From positions 1 through 12,079 of the forward strand of contig CAJWBT010000034.1 of NCBI GenBank assembly GCA_913020235.1: DNA of 12,079 nt, given 5' to 3'. Under the pieces are notes generated by a model. It ran no database searches, was not told where the DNA came from, and worked only from the letters and a program-made list of their open reading frames with translations. Shown here piece by piece: positions 1-7,800 of this stretch (position 1 is its first letter; every line of letters begins with the position of its first letter). The stretch comes from an uncultured Chloroflexota bacterium. Lineage in GTDB: Bacteria > Chloroflexota > Dehalococcoidia > UBA3495. The translations under genes were made by a program, and so were the position numbers.

Positions 1-518
1 CCGGCCTTGGCGGCATCATAGGCCGATGACCGGGGCCGTCCCCTGAAGGAAGCCCATCCGGAGATATTGGTCACGCAACCCTGGCCTCGCTCCAGAAAAT
101 GGGAGCCAAACGCCCGGCAGCCTTGAAAGGCCTCGGTCAGGTTGATGTCCAGGACGTGATGCCACTCCTCCTCGGTCATCCCCTCCGCCGTGGTGCCTGG
201 AAGGGTTACAACCGGCTTACGAATGGCATCGCCCACACAATTGACCAGAGTATCCAAGCCGCCAAACTCATCCAGAACCTGCCGGGAGATGCGGTCCATC
301 TCCGCCCCTTTGGTGGCGTCTCCGGTAAGGGGAAGGGCGACGCGCCCCAGTGCCCGAATCTCTTGGGCCACCCTGTCGACTCCCGTTGATGTCAGCCCGG
401 TAATCGCTACCTCGGCCCCTGCCTCGGCAAAAGCCAGGGCGATGCCCTTTCCGATACCCCGCCCGGCGCCGACCACCAGGACCTTTTGACCGGTTATGTC
501 AAACACCGAGACGCCCAT
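1..518 (-). CDS. SDR-family NAD(P)-dependent oxidoreductase, C-terminus beyond window
   Basis: The reading frame opens at an ATG on the minus strand and is still open at the left edge, giving 172 residues of a family that usually has 240-280. A GGAGGG ribosome site lies four bases before the ATG. The Rossmann glycine motif is GAGRGIG (residues 17-23). D67 follows beta3, N93-C-V-G stands where NNAG is usual, N126 matches the conserved helix Asn, and Y167 and K171 form YxxxK. The residue 13 before the Tyr, normally the catalytic Ser, is G154, with S153 next to it. SDR enzymes oxidise or reduce alcohol and ketone groups with NAD(P) in the cytoplasm. The substrate cannot be read from the sequence. 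The family call is secure; activity is less certain because of the Gly. Confidence 0.93.
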   Translation of the reverse strand, partial: MGVSVFDITGQKVLVVGAGRGIGKGIALAFAEAGAEVAITGLTSTGVDRVAQEIRALGRVALPLTGDATKGAEMDRISRQVLDEFGGLDTLVNCVGDAIRKPVVTLPGTTAEGMTEEEWHHVLDINLTEAFQGCRAFGSHFLERGQGCVTNISGWASFRGRPRSSAYDAAKA

Positions 519-588
519 GGCACCCTCCGGTTACCCAAGGCTTTTCCGGCTCGGTTGCCGCCTAAGCCTGACCCGCATTCAGGGTGGG

Positions 589-617
589 AGTTTAATGGAA
601 GACGTCAACACCGTCAA
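589..617 (-). promoter_or_regulatory. Sigma70-like promoter for the SDR gene
   Basis: On the minus strand, TTGACG (612-617, five of six consensus bases) is followed after exactly 17 bases by TAAACT (589-594, four of six). The start of transcription would fall near 582, leaving a leader of about 64 bases before the ATG at 518. CGTCAAC occurs twice (603-609 and 612-618) over the -35 box. This is consensus matching by eye only. Confidence 0.45.
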
Positions 618-765
618 CGCAGCCTATACCTCCTGCCAAGTCCAACACTGGGCCGCGGGCTGCCAACGCCCAGCTTCCAGGTGGAGCGCCCCAGCCTCCC
701 GGTGGCCGGTTCCCGATAGCGGTGTTTCTACTTCCCTGCGATGGGAGCCGGGGCTTTGACGCCAT

Positions 766-793
766 TTGCAAACGGGAGTAAGATTCGGATACT
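766..793 (+). promoter_or_regulatory. Candidate promoter for the relic and FAH gene
   Basis: TTGCAA (766-771) and GATACT (788-793) are spaced by 16 bases, each matching four of six consensus bases. Transcription would begin around 800, directly at the tandem 11-base repeats, and run about 90 bases to the relic's ATG at 890. No better pair was seen before the FAH gene. Confidence 0.33.
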
Positions 794-801
794 CTTCGCC
801 A

Positions 802-824
802 AGAACGTCCGGGAGAACGTCCGG
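802..824 (+). repeat. Tandem 11-bp direct repeat, possible operator
   Basis: AGAACGTCCGG occurs twice, at 802-812 and 814-824, a period of 12 bases. Just beyond it CGGCCCTC occurs twice (829-836 and 843-850). The position directly downstream of a candidate -10 box would suit a repressor site. No regulator gene is in view, so the role is inferred. Confidence 0.4.
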
Positions 825-889
825 CCGTCGGCCCTCAGGCACCGGCCCTCGGATGTGCAGTCAACCGTCTTCGACCAGGAGATCGACCC

Positions 890-1027
890 ATGAAAGCGGT
901 GTTCATCGAGCGGCACGGCGGCCCGGAGCCCGGTGATTCCTTGGGCCGGCCAGGAGCCACAGCGGGTCCGGCCCCAGACCCAAAAATCCAAACAGGTAAC
1001 AGGAGCAATGGCCATGAAATTCGCTAG
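890..1027 (+). pseudogene. Truncated start of a zinc-type alcohol dehydrogenase/quinone oxidoreductase gene
   Basis: An ATG with an AGGAG nine bases upstream opens a 45-codon frame beginning MKAVFIERHGGPE. That is the typical amino terminus of medium-chain dehydrogenase/reductases such as quinone oxidoreductase (about 320-340 residues). After GGPE the likeness is lost and the frame ends at TAG 1025-1027. The rest of the gene, including the Rossmann fold and any zinc ligands, is absent. The simplest reading is a gene remnant left by an internal deletion. Its end overlaps the FAH start (1014) by 14 bases in another frame, so it may still be translated as a coupled leader. Thirteen matching residues are few, so the family call is moderate. 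Confidence 0.5.
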
Positions 1028-1769
1028 GTATCTTGCCCACGGACAGGTCGCCTACGGGGTGGTGGAAGGGGAGACAGTAAAGGAGTTGAGCGCCAGCCCC
1101 TTCGAGGACTACAAGGTGACCGACCACTCCCACAAGCTATCGGAGGTCAAGCTGCTCGCCCCCTGCCTCCCATCCAAGATCTTGGCCATCGGGCTGAACT
1201 ACTCCAGCCACCTGGGCGACCGTACACCGCCCGCCGAACCCATGGTGTTCTTCAAGACCCTGAGTTCGGTAATCGGCCCGGACGACACTATCATCCGGCC
1301 CAAGGGCACCGCCAGGCTCGATGCCGAGTGTGAACTGGTGGTCGTGATAAAGGATCGCTGCCGCAACGTGCCCAAGGGGGAGGCGATGCAGCACGTCCTG
1401 GGCTACACTTGCGGCAACGACGTGAGCGCCCGCGACTGGCAGCAGGCAGACCGCAACTGGTGGAGGGCCAAGTCTTCGGACACCTTTTCTCCCGCGGGCC
1501 CCTTCATTGTGACCGACCTCGACCCTGACAACGTGCGGGTTGCCTGCCGGATCAACGGCAAGGAGATTCAGGGGGAAACCACCAAGTTCCTGATCTTCGA
1601 CGTCCCCACCATCATCTCCTACGCCACCCAATTCATGACCCTAGAGCCGGGGGACATGATCTACACGGGCACGCCGGGGACGCCGGGCGAACTCAAGGAC
1701 GGCGATGTCTGCGAAATCGAAGTGGAAGGGGTGGGCGTGCTGAGCAACCCGGTAAAGCTGGAAAAGTAG
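1014..1769 (+). CDS. Fumarylacetoacetate hydrolase (FAH) family protein
   Basis: This 251-residue protein has the FAH catalytic fold across most of its length. Motifs in order are IGLNYSSH (59-66), EPMVFFK (75-81), the metal-ligand pair E105-C-E107, GYTCGNDVSARD (130-141) with D136 as another likely metal ligand, K153, INGKEIQ (180-186) and PGDMIYTGTPG (212-222). The family cleaves C-C bonds in diketo acids, hydrates or decarboxylates ring-cleavage products, or decarboxylates oxaloacetate, using Mg2+ or Mn2+ in the cytoplasm. The length and motifs fit the bacterial catechol-pathway and acylpyruvase branch better than true tyrosine-pathway FAH. I chose ATG 1014 because GGAG at 1002-1005 is eight bases away; ATG 1008 is only two bases from it. 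The substrate is unknown. Confidence 0.93.
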   Translation: MKFARYLAHGQVAYGVVEGETVKELSASPFEDYKVTDHSHKLSEVKLLAPCLPSKILAIGLNYSSHLGDRTPPAEPMVFFKTLSSVIGPDDTIIRPKGTARLDAECELVVVIKDRCRNVPKGEAMQHVLGYTCGNDVSARDWQQADRNWWRAKSSDTFSPAGPFIVTDLDPDNVRVACRINGKEIQGETTKFLIFDVPTIISYATQFMTLEPGDMIYTGTPGTPGELKDGDVCEIEVEGVGVLSNPVKLEK

Positions 1770-1798
1770 ACCCAACCGTGGCTGGGCTGGATTCACGG

Positions 1799-1832
1799 GA
1801 GAGGGGCCGGCCGGCCTTCCCCGGCTCCTCTC
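1799..1832. terminator. 12-bp hairpin between convergent genes
   Basis: The arms GAGAGGGGCCGG (1799-1810) and CCGGCTCCTCTC (1821-1832) pair over 12 positions with one G-T wobble, around a 10-base loop. It lies 29 bases after the FAH stop and about 160 bases beyond the FIST stop on the other strand. There is no T-run on either side, so it is not a classic intrinsic terminator. In a GC-rich genome it may still end or stabilise transcripts from both directions. Confidence 0.4.
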
Positions 1833-1992
1833 GCCGACCCAGTTCGTGAGCCTAGTTGGCGCAGCCTTTGCCGCTGCGTCCGGCGTCTCTACCAGCCTCC
1901 GGGCATGAATGGAGCCGAGCCCCGTTAGGGCCAGGTACCGGTGGGGGTGGATGGCGTCAACGGCCTCGGCAAACCACTCTTTTGGATGGTCC

Positions 1993-3177
1993 TCAGTACT
2001 TGGGCCGGAACATGGCGAAGGAGCTGGTGTAGCCGTGCAGGAAGGTCGTGCCGCTGACCGGGCCGATCTCTCCGTTGCAGAAGAATCCCCCCAAGGGCAC
2101 CGGGCCAAGCTTCTGGCGGAAGATGTCGGAGTCGTGGTTGGGCCGGCCGTACAGGTACTGCCCCCGGCCCAAGCAGGAGAACAGCAGGGCGCCATCAACC
2201 TGGTTCTCCCGGTTGTCCAGAGCGTACCGCTCCAGCACGGCGGTCAGGTCTTCGGCCGAGGTTTCGGCGTCCCGAAGGTGGAACTGCACCAACTGGCCTT
2301 CTTTCAGCAGCTCACCGATGGCCAGGGTTCCGGTACGGCTGTCGATACCGACCACATTGCGGATCAAGAAATCGCCCTGCTCCGGCGCCTCTATTAGCTC
2401 GTCCATCACCACCCCCAAGAACAGCGAATGGCGCATCAGCTCCCGGTCCCGGCGGTTGACCTGCTCGAACAGTTTCTTCATCACAGTCAGGGGCGGCTGC
2501 CCTTCCAGTCCGATCAGCACGTTGCGCCGGCTCTTGGATACTCGCATGGGCTGGCCGATGGGGCGGCAGCCTTGGGCCACGACGGTGTCCACGGTGATGT
2601 TACCGTGGAGGGCCAATCCAACGGCCCCGGAGCGGTACACCCGGCCATTCAGGAACAGCGCATTTCGCCCCATTTGGTCGGCGCTGCTGGCCAGCCCGCC
2701 TATCTTAACCGACCGGCTGAACGCGAAGTCCAGCCCCATCAATAGGTCCTGGACCGGGAAAGAAAGAGGGTCCGCCAACATGACGAACTGGGGGTCCTGG
2801 CCGAGGGATACGTGGACCAGCGCTTCCCAGGCGCCCGGCCCGGCGTCCAGGTCCGGGAGGCTTTCCTGGTCCAGGCAGAAGTCCACGATCTCCACGCCGG
2901 GCAGAACGGCGGCGGTTATGGACACGGCAGGACGGTGCTCCACCTCCTGGCCGCCACCAATGACACCACCACTGGAACAACCGAAGACCATGGCCGTGGC
3001 CAGCTTCTCCTCTACGAGCCGGGCCACGTCGTCGTAATCCCGCTCATAGTGGGAGGAAACGAATGTCACCGCCAGGTCTGGCGCCGGATCTCCCAGTCTG
3101 GATCGCACGCCGGCGGCACACTCTTCAACGGCACGGGTCAGGTCTGCCTGTTCGGAAACCGCCGAAGCCCATTTCAT
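1993..3177 (-). CDS. FIST N- and C-terminal domain protein
   Basis: The 394-residue protein matches the two-part FIST architecture. The N-domain (about 30-235) has AVTFVSSHY (36-44) and GCSSGGVIGGGQEVE (66-80). The C-domain (about 240-385) has ALLFSCLGRG (330-339) and GGFFCNGEIGPVSG (363-376). FIST domains were defined as putative ligand-binding sensory modules, often joined to signalling domains. This copy stands alone, with no signal peptide or membrane segment, so it is probably cytoplasmic. There is no clear Shine-Dalgarno before ATG 3177, although that is the only Met near the domain start. It lies 61 bases downstream of the M28 lipoprotein gene on the same strand, but a candidate promoter between them suggests separate expression. 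The function is not established. Confidence 0.9.
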   Translation of the reverse strand: MKWASAVSEQADLTRAVEECAAGVRSRLGDPAPDLAVTFVSSHYERDYDDVARLVEEKLATAMVFGCSSGGVIGGGQEVEHRPAVSITAAVLPGVEIVDFCLDQESLPDLDAGPGAWEALVHVSLGQDPQFVMLADPLSFPVQDLLMGLDFAFSRSVKIGGLASSADQMGRNALFLNGRVYRSGAVGLALHGNITVDTVVAQGCRPIGQPMRVSKSRRNVLIGLEGQPPLTVMKKLFEQVNRRDRELMRHSLFLGVVMDELIEAPEQGDFLIRNVVGIDSRTGTLAIGELLKEGQLVQFHLRDAETSAEDLTAVLERYALDNRENQVDGALLFSCLGRGQYLYGRPNHDSDIFRQKLGPVPLGGFFCNGEIGPVSGTTFLHGYTSSFAMFRPKY

Positions 3178-3219
3178 ATAGCGCCCGCAGACAGTTCAGA
3201 GTCCGGATGAACTACTCCG

Positions 3220-3249
3220 AGTATACCAATTCCGGCCGCTATTTGAGAA
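3220..3249 (-). promoter_or_regulatory. Extended -10 promoter candidate for the FIST gene
   Basis: On the minus strand, TGG-TATACT (3220-3228) gives an extended -10 element with five of six -10 bases matching consensus. TTCTCA (3244-3249), 18 bases further upstream, matches the -35 in four of six. The -35 would lie inside the end of the peptidase gene. The leader to ATG 3177 would be about 35 bases. Confidence 0.4.
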
Positions 3250-4612
3250 TCGCCAGAAAATCCGGTGACTCGAGGAGGGCCAGAGCCACACCGGCCGCGT
3301 CGCCCAGGAGGTGCGGCGTAACAAACGCCAGCGTGTCTTGGGGGGTGTGAATCCGGGAAAAGTCCTCGGCGAAAAACATTATCGCCGGTATGCCCATACC
3401 GGTGAAGCTCATGTGGTCGCTGCTCGCTCCTTCAAGCCCGGCGCCGACCTCCAGATCGATCCCCAACCCGGTTCCCAGCCGCACCGCCAGGCCCGTCAAC
3501 TCCTCGCTACCCAACACCCTCGGACTGTCGCCGTTCCCGAGGGCGTCGAAGTTCAGCATCGCCTTGATCCGACGTTGCTGATCATCGGATAGCGAGTCCA
3601 CGTAGTGTTTGCTTCCCAGCAAGCCCAACTCCTCGGACCCGAAGGCTATGAGACGAAGGGTGAACGGGAACGGCTGCCCCGAAAGCTCTCCGGCGACGGC
3701 GAGGAGCACCGCGGTCCCGGATGCGTTGTCGTTGGCGCCGGATATGTTTGGCAGCGAGTCGTAGTGGGCGCCCAGTACCACCACCGCGTCGCCCGGCCCT
3801 CGCTTCTCCGCGATCACGTTCTGCGAGGGACGCATTACGCTCTTGACCGAAACGCTCAACTCCACCGTTCCAGCTGATGTCAGCTGCTCCAGCCGTCTCC
3901 CGTCCGCTCGAGACATGGACATAGCGGGAACGGCGCCCGGACTGATGAGCACTCCCCGGAAATTGCCGGGCCGGTCGTTGTAGATGACGACGGCGATGGC
4001 GCCAGCCTCCGCGGCCCGGTTGACCTTCTCCTCGAAAGTTATGAGGCCCCGCTCTGCCATGGCGATCTTCCCTTCCAGCCCCCCCTCTGGAATATCCCCA
4101 TCCAAAGCCAATCCGACGGGAACCAGGGTTCCCGAAGCGTCACCCGTACCGGAACCCGTCAGCGGAAAGGCATCGACCGGCTCAGGCTCTGGCCCCTCCA
4201 GAACCACGCCCGACTCCTCTCTGGACATGAACTCCACGACGAAGGGCTGTAACTCCACGGCGTAGCCGAAGTTTTCCAGTTGGCTTGCCAGATACTCCGC
4301 CGCCGCCCGTTCCTGGCCGGTGGCGCTCTCCCTTGGTCCCAGGTCCTCCACAAGCTCGGTGAGGTAACCGAAGGCGATGTCCGCCAGGCCAGTGCCGCCC
4401 GCAGGGGATGGGGTCACGGCCGGTACAGCGGTGGGCCTGGGGGTAGAAGTAGGGGTTAGAGTAGGGGTAGAGGTGGCGGGCGGAGCCGGAGTAGGCGTCG
4501 CGGAGGTAGCTGCGCTGGAACAGGCGAGTGCAATGGCGGCCAGTAAAACCACAAGACCAACGATGACAGCCGGCCGTCCGGGCGCAACGCCCGATGCAAG
4601 GTGATTCTTCAC
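3239..4612 (-). CDS. M28-family metallopeptidase lipoprotein with PA domain
   Basis: This 457-residue protein has a hydrophobic signal (about 15-30) ending in IALAC. C31 is the likely lipidated cysteine, although Ala rather than Leu is at -3. A Thr/Pro-rich linker (36-70) follows. Residues about 155-250 resemble the protease-associated insert. The M28 zinc site is complete: H283 (GAHYDS), D295 (GANDNASG), E327-E328 (GSEELGL, E327 the general base), D356 (NFDALG) and H422 (RIHTPQDT). The family contains aminopeptidases that release N-terminal residues. Here it would act at the cell surface, supplying amino acids or trimming peptides. The start is GTG 4612 with a weak AAGGG site; an in-frame TAA (4619-4621) rules out an earlier start. 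Specificity is unknown. Confidence 0.93.
   Translation of the reverse strand: MKNHLASGVAPGRPAVIVGLVVLLAAIALACSSAATSATPTPAPPATSTPTLTPTSTPRPTAVPAVTPSPAGGTGLADIAFGYLTELVEDLGPRESATGQERAAAEYLASQLENFGYAVELQPFVVEFMSREESGVVLEGPEPEPVDAFPLTGSGTGDASGTLVPVGLALDGDIPEGGLEGKIAMAERGLITFEEKVNRAAEAGAIAVVIYNDRPGNFRGVLISPGAVPAMSMSRADGRRLEQLTSAGTVELSVSVKSVMRPSQNVIAEKRGPGDAVVVLGAHYDSLPNISGANDNASGTAVLLAVAGELSGQPFPFTLRLIAFGSEELGLLGSKHYVDSLSDDQQRRIKAMLNFDALGNGDSPRVLGSEELTGLAVRLGTGLGIDLEVGAGLEGASSDHMSFTGMGIPAIMFFAEDFSRIHTPQDTLAFVTPHLLGDAAGVALALLESPDFLAILK
4433..4473 (+). repeat. G-rich 12-bp tandem repeat encoding the Thr/Pro linker
   Basis: On the plus strand four G-runs (4433-4435, 4439-4443, 4452-4455, 4464-4467) are separated by 3, 8 and 8 bases, and AGTAGGGGT recurs with a period of 12. 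Read on the minus strand this encodes part of the lipoprotein's Thr-Pro linker, so the repeat is explained by coding. Length change by slippage is likely in such a tract. Confidence 0.6.
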
Positions 4613-4642
4613 GGGCCCTTACTGAACCTCGACAGTTTGAAT

Positions 4643-4659
4643 ACGTACAAAGCGTACGT
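4643..4659. promoter_or_regulatory. Palindrome upstream of the M28 gene, possible operator
   Basis: ACGTAC (4643-4648) and GTACGT (4654-4659) are perfect inverted arms around five bases, 31 to 47 bases upstream of the GTG start. The same spacer holds a GC-rich near-perfect palindrome (GCGCCGG-A-CCGGCGC, 4687-4701) and ATGAGC-GG-GCTCAT (4749-4762). No matching -35/-10 pair is convincing here. The 219 bases between the two minus-strand genes contain no gene that I can see. Confidence 0.3.
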
Positions 4660-4831
4660 TGGCCGGCTTCAGGACTCGGGCTCGGGGCGCCGGACCGGCG
4701 CGCGGCCTGCATCCCCCGGCTTGGTATAGATTGGTACGAAATTGGGGCATGAGCGGGCTCATCCGCGAGGGGCGACGACCGGCCAGTCCTCCCGGCCGCT
4801 TGAAGACCAAGTGCTTTTTGATGAGTCCGGA

Positions 4832-7800
4832 CTAGCTCCAGTCCACCGCGTACACCCGGTGTACCCCGGCCAGCCCCTTCAGCTCCACCTCTTGCTCTTC
4901 TCCAAACCGAATGTCTCCACCGCTCTCGGTCAGCTCTTTGAGGAGCGCCGACACCAGGATTTCCCCGCCATCAGCCTGGTCTGCGATACGCGACGCCAGG
5001 ATTACGTTCTTGCCGAAGAAGTCCTCCATTTCCTGGACGAACTCCCCGGTGTGCAGGCCAATACGCACCAGGACAGGTTCCTTGGAGTGCTCCTGGTTGT
5101 GGGCGGCAAAGGCCCGCTGGATGGCCATGGCACATTGTAGGGCCCGGCGGGCCGAGGAGAAAGCCAGCATGAAGCCGTCGCCCAGGGACTTGACCTCAAA
5201 CCCGCCGTGGGCCGCCACCTGGTGCCGGACGATGGCGTTGTGGCCCCGCAGCACCTGCTGGGCGCGCTGGTCCCCCAGCCGCTCGGTCATCTGGGTAAAG
5301 CTCTCGATGTCGCTGAACAGGATGGTAACAGTGCCGTCGGGAGCTGTTTGGGGGCGCAGGTCAGGTTTCTCCCCCTGTACTGCCGAGGCGACGGAGTCGA
5401 TGGAGGTCTTGATATCCACCGAGGCGACTCCCTGGATTTCCAGCTTGCGGGCCAGGACTCGTTCCATCAGAGGCCGCATGCCCAGCTCGCTGGAGATGGC
5501 CAAGGACTCGTCCAAGAGAGCGATGGCCCGCGATCGATCATCCTGAGCCTGTCGAAGGACGTCGGACGCCGGTGGTTCGACAGGCTCACCACGAACGGAC
5601 CGAGAACGCTGGATTAGGCAATCGGCATTGTCGCAGCAGGCCCAGGCCAACTCGGGACGGTAACCCCCATTACGGCAGAAGGTCAAGGCGTCGTCGAAAT
5701 GGACGATCGCCTGATCGAGCTTCCCCATAGTCTGAGCCAACAGGCCCAGTAGACGGTCCCCAGAGATTACGAATAACGAGAATGTGTGCCGCCATTGCTT
5801 GATGACGGCATATTGCTTCTCGGCCAAGCCGGCGTCACCCGATAGGACCGCTATCATCGCCAGACCGGCGTTAGAGTACCCGATCGCGAGTGGCGTGGCC
5901 TGGGCGTACCCCAGAACACGCTCAGCAGCACTCTTGGCGGACTCTAGATGATCCACCACCCCGGTTATCCTGGCGACTAATGGCGCAGTCATCGCCATGC
6001 GGCCGGAAACGGATGTATTCATGAACGCGGATTCTCCCGCCTCCCCAGCAGCCTTCGACAGCAAATCCAAGTGGAAGTTACCTTGATGATGGTCGCCTAT
6101 TTCGTGTTCAATCAGAGCAAGTTCTACCCATGCATGGAAAGGACGTGACCCTATCTCTAATGTGCGTTGGCTAAACGATCGCGCCATCTCCCACTCTCCA
6201 CCGAGACGCAACGTCATCGCGTTTTTCCATAAAGCGCCCTCCAGCCAGAACCGGTCACGCAACTGTTCTGCTGGCGACATCATCTCCGAAGCATGCCGCT
6301 TAGCTGCCTCCAACTCACCTTTTTCGATTAGGCAGGTTACCACGAAGTAAAGGGCGGACACCTCTGGACGTGGATCGGGTACACGTTTAGTCAGCTCGAT
6401 CGCTTTGAGGCCGCTATCCAGAGCTTCGTCATATCGCATGTGATTGGAGTACACGGAAGCGACCGCTACCAAACTTTGCAACTCCAGGGCCTCATCTCCC
6501 TCACGTCGTGAGATAACGAGGGCTTGGTTTAGTGCGTCAAGGGCTTCGTCGAAGGCGGCATCTTGCAAGCCGATGAATTGCCCATACCGTGACAGCAGCC
6601 GGCCTGACAGCAACGAATCCGCCGGGACAAGGGGTAGAGCCCGAGCGACGAGTTGCCCCAGTCCGATACGCCTCGCTGCCCCATAGTCCGGGAACTCCGC
6701 GATGGCCACTACCTGTTCCATGTCTCCGGATTCCGCATAGTAGTCCAAGGCCCGGCGGAGGGTGACATATGCCTCATCATCAAGAAGCGCTATCTGGGAA
6801 CGGCCCAGGCCAACCAGCACTGCCGCCGTCTCGGCGTCAACGGGCTGCCCTTCCTTGGCTGCCAGCGCCCGCTGGAAGTGCCCCAGCGCCCTCTCGTAGG
6901 CGTAGGCGGCCAAACCGCGCTCCCCGGCCAGCAACGAGTAGCGGACCAGCTTTTCAGCGCCCAGCAACGTCTGGGCCTCGGCGAAGTGGCGGGCCAGCTC
7001 CCCGGCGTGGGCCTCCGCATTCTCGCCGTACAGTTCCTCCAGGGCTTGGGCGATGCGGGCGTGCAGCCGCACCCGCCGGGTGGTGGACAGCTCCTGGGCC
7101 AGGGTATCCTGAATCAGCGCGTGGGTGAACTGGTAGCGGCCCACCGCCTGGGGTAGCTCCTCTATCACCCGCGCCCCCAGCGCCTCCTCCAACACCCCCA
7201 AAATGCGGTCCTCGGACATATCCTCGACCAGGGGCGCCAGCTGCTGAAACTCGAACTGCCGGCCGATTACCGAGGCGATTGTCAACGTCTCGTTGCACCT
7301 TTGGGATAGCCGGTTGAGGCGCCGCCCGATCACCTCCTTCACCCCTTCGGGTATCCGCACACGCCACGACGCCCTCGTGCCCAGCCGGTCCGGCGTAAGC
7401 TCTCCTTCCTGGACCAGCAGCCGCACCACCTCGGTCACGAACAGAGGGTTGCCCTCGGTGTGGGCATGCACTGCGCTTACCAGGCCCCGGGGAGGCGTGA
7501 TCCCGGCAGCTATCTCGATGAAGCGCGCCACGTCCTGCCGGGTCAGCCCCCGCAGCAGCACCCGTTGGAATAGCCGTTCCCGGTTCAGCCCACCCAGGGT
7601 CTCGGACAGAGGATGCTGCCGGTTAAGCTCCATGTCCCGGTAGGTGCCGATCACCAACAGCCGGGCTCCAGCCAGCTCCCGGGCCAGGAACTCCAGCAGC
7701 AGCAGAGAGGGCTTGTCGGCCCAGTGCAGGTCATCCAGCATCAGCACCAGGGGCTGCCGCTGACTCGCCGTCTTCAAGAACGCTGTAATGGAGTCGAACA

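Larger units (their letters stand above)
519..889. other. Intergenic control region, no gene seen
   Basis: This stretch of 371 bases separates the leftward SDR gene from the rightward relic and FAH gene. The short open frames in it lack recognisable protein motifs and have no convincing ribosome sites, so I call no gene. It holds the two outward-facing promoters and the direct repeats listed separately, plus a weak hairpin (CTGGGC...GCCCAG around 646-671). It may be the remains of lost sequence, given the gene relic that begins at 890. Confidence 0.6.

Noticed and set aside
802..850. CRISPR or tandem array
   Set aside because: Only two copies of 8-11 bases with no spacers of uniform size; far too short for a CRISPR.
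933..1013. Earlier start for the FAH protein
   Set aside because: The added 27 residues are outside the family fold, overlap the dehydrogenase relic, and lack a proper ribosome site; ATG 1014 has GGAG eight bases upstream.
1641..2198. A 185-codon minus-strand frame across the FAH end and FIST end
   Set aside because: It overlaps two well-supported genes in another frame and has low-complexity composition.
2048..3037. A 329-codon open frame on plus, opposite the FIST gene
   Set aside because: It is rich in Ser, Arg and Pro with no motif, as expected from antisense reading of a GC-rich gene; the minus strand encodes clear FIST domains.
4619..4810. A 63-codon minus-strand frame between the fusion gene and the M28 gene
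   Set aside because: It has no ribosome site, no motif and a Pro/Arg-rich composition typical of GC-rich noncoding DNA.
5544..5588. Transposon or insertion sequence end
   Set aside because: No transposase or second end is near; the size fits a short dispersed palindromic repeat.
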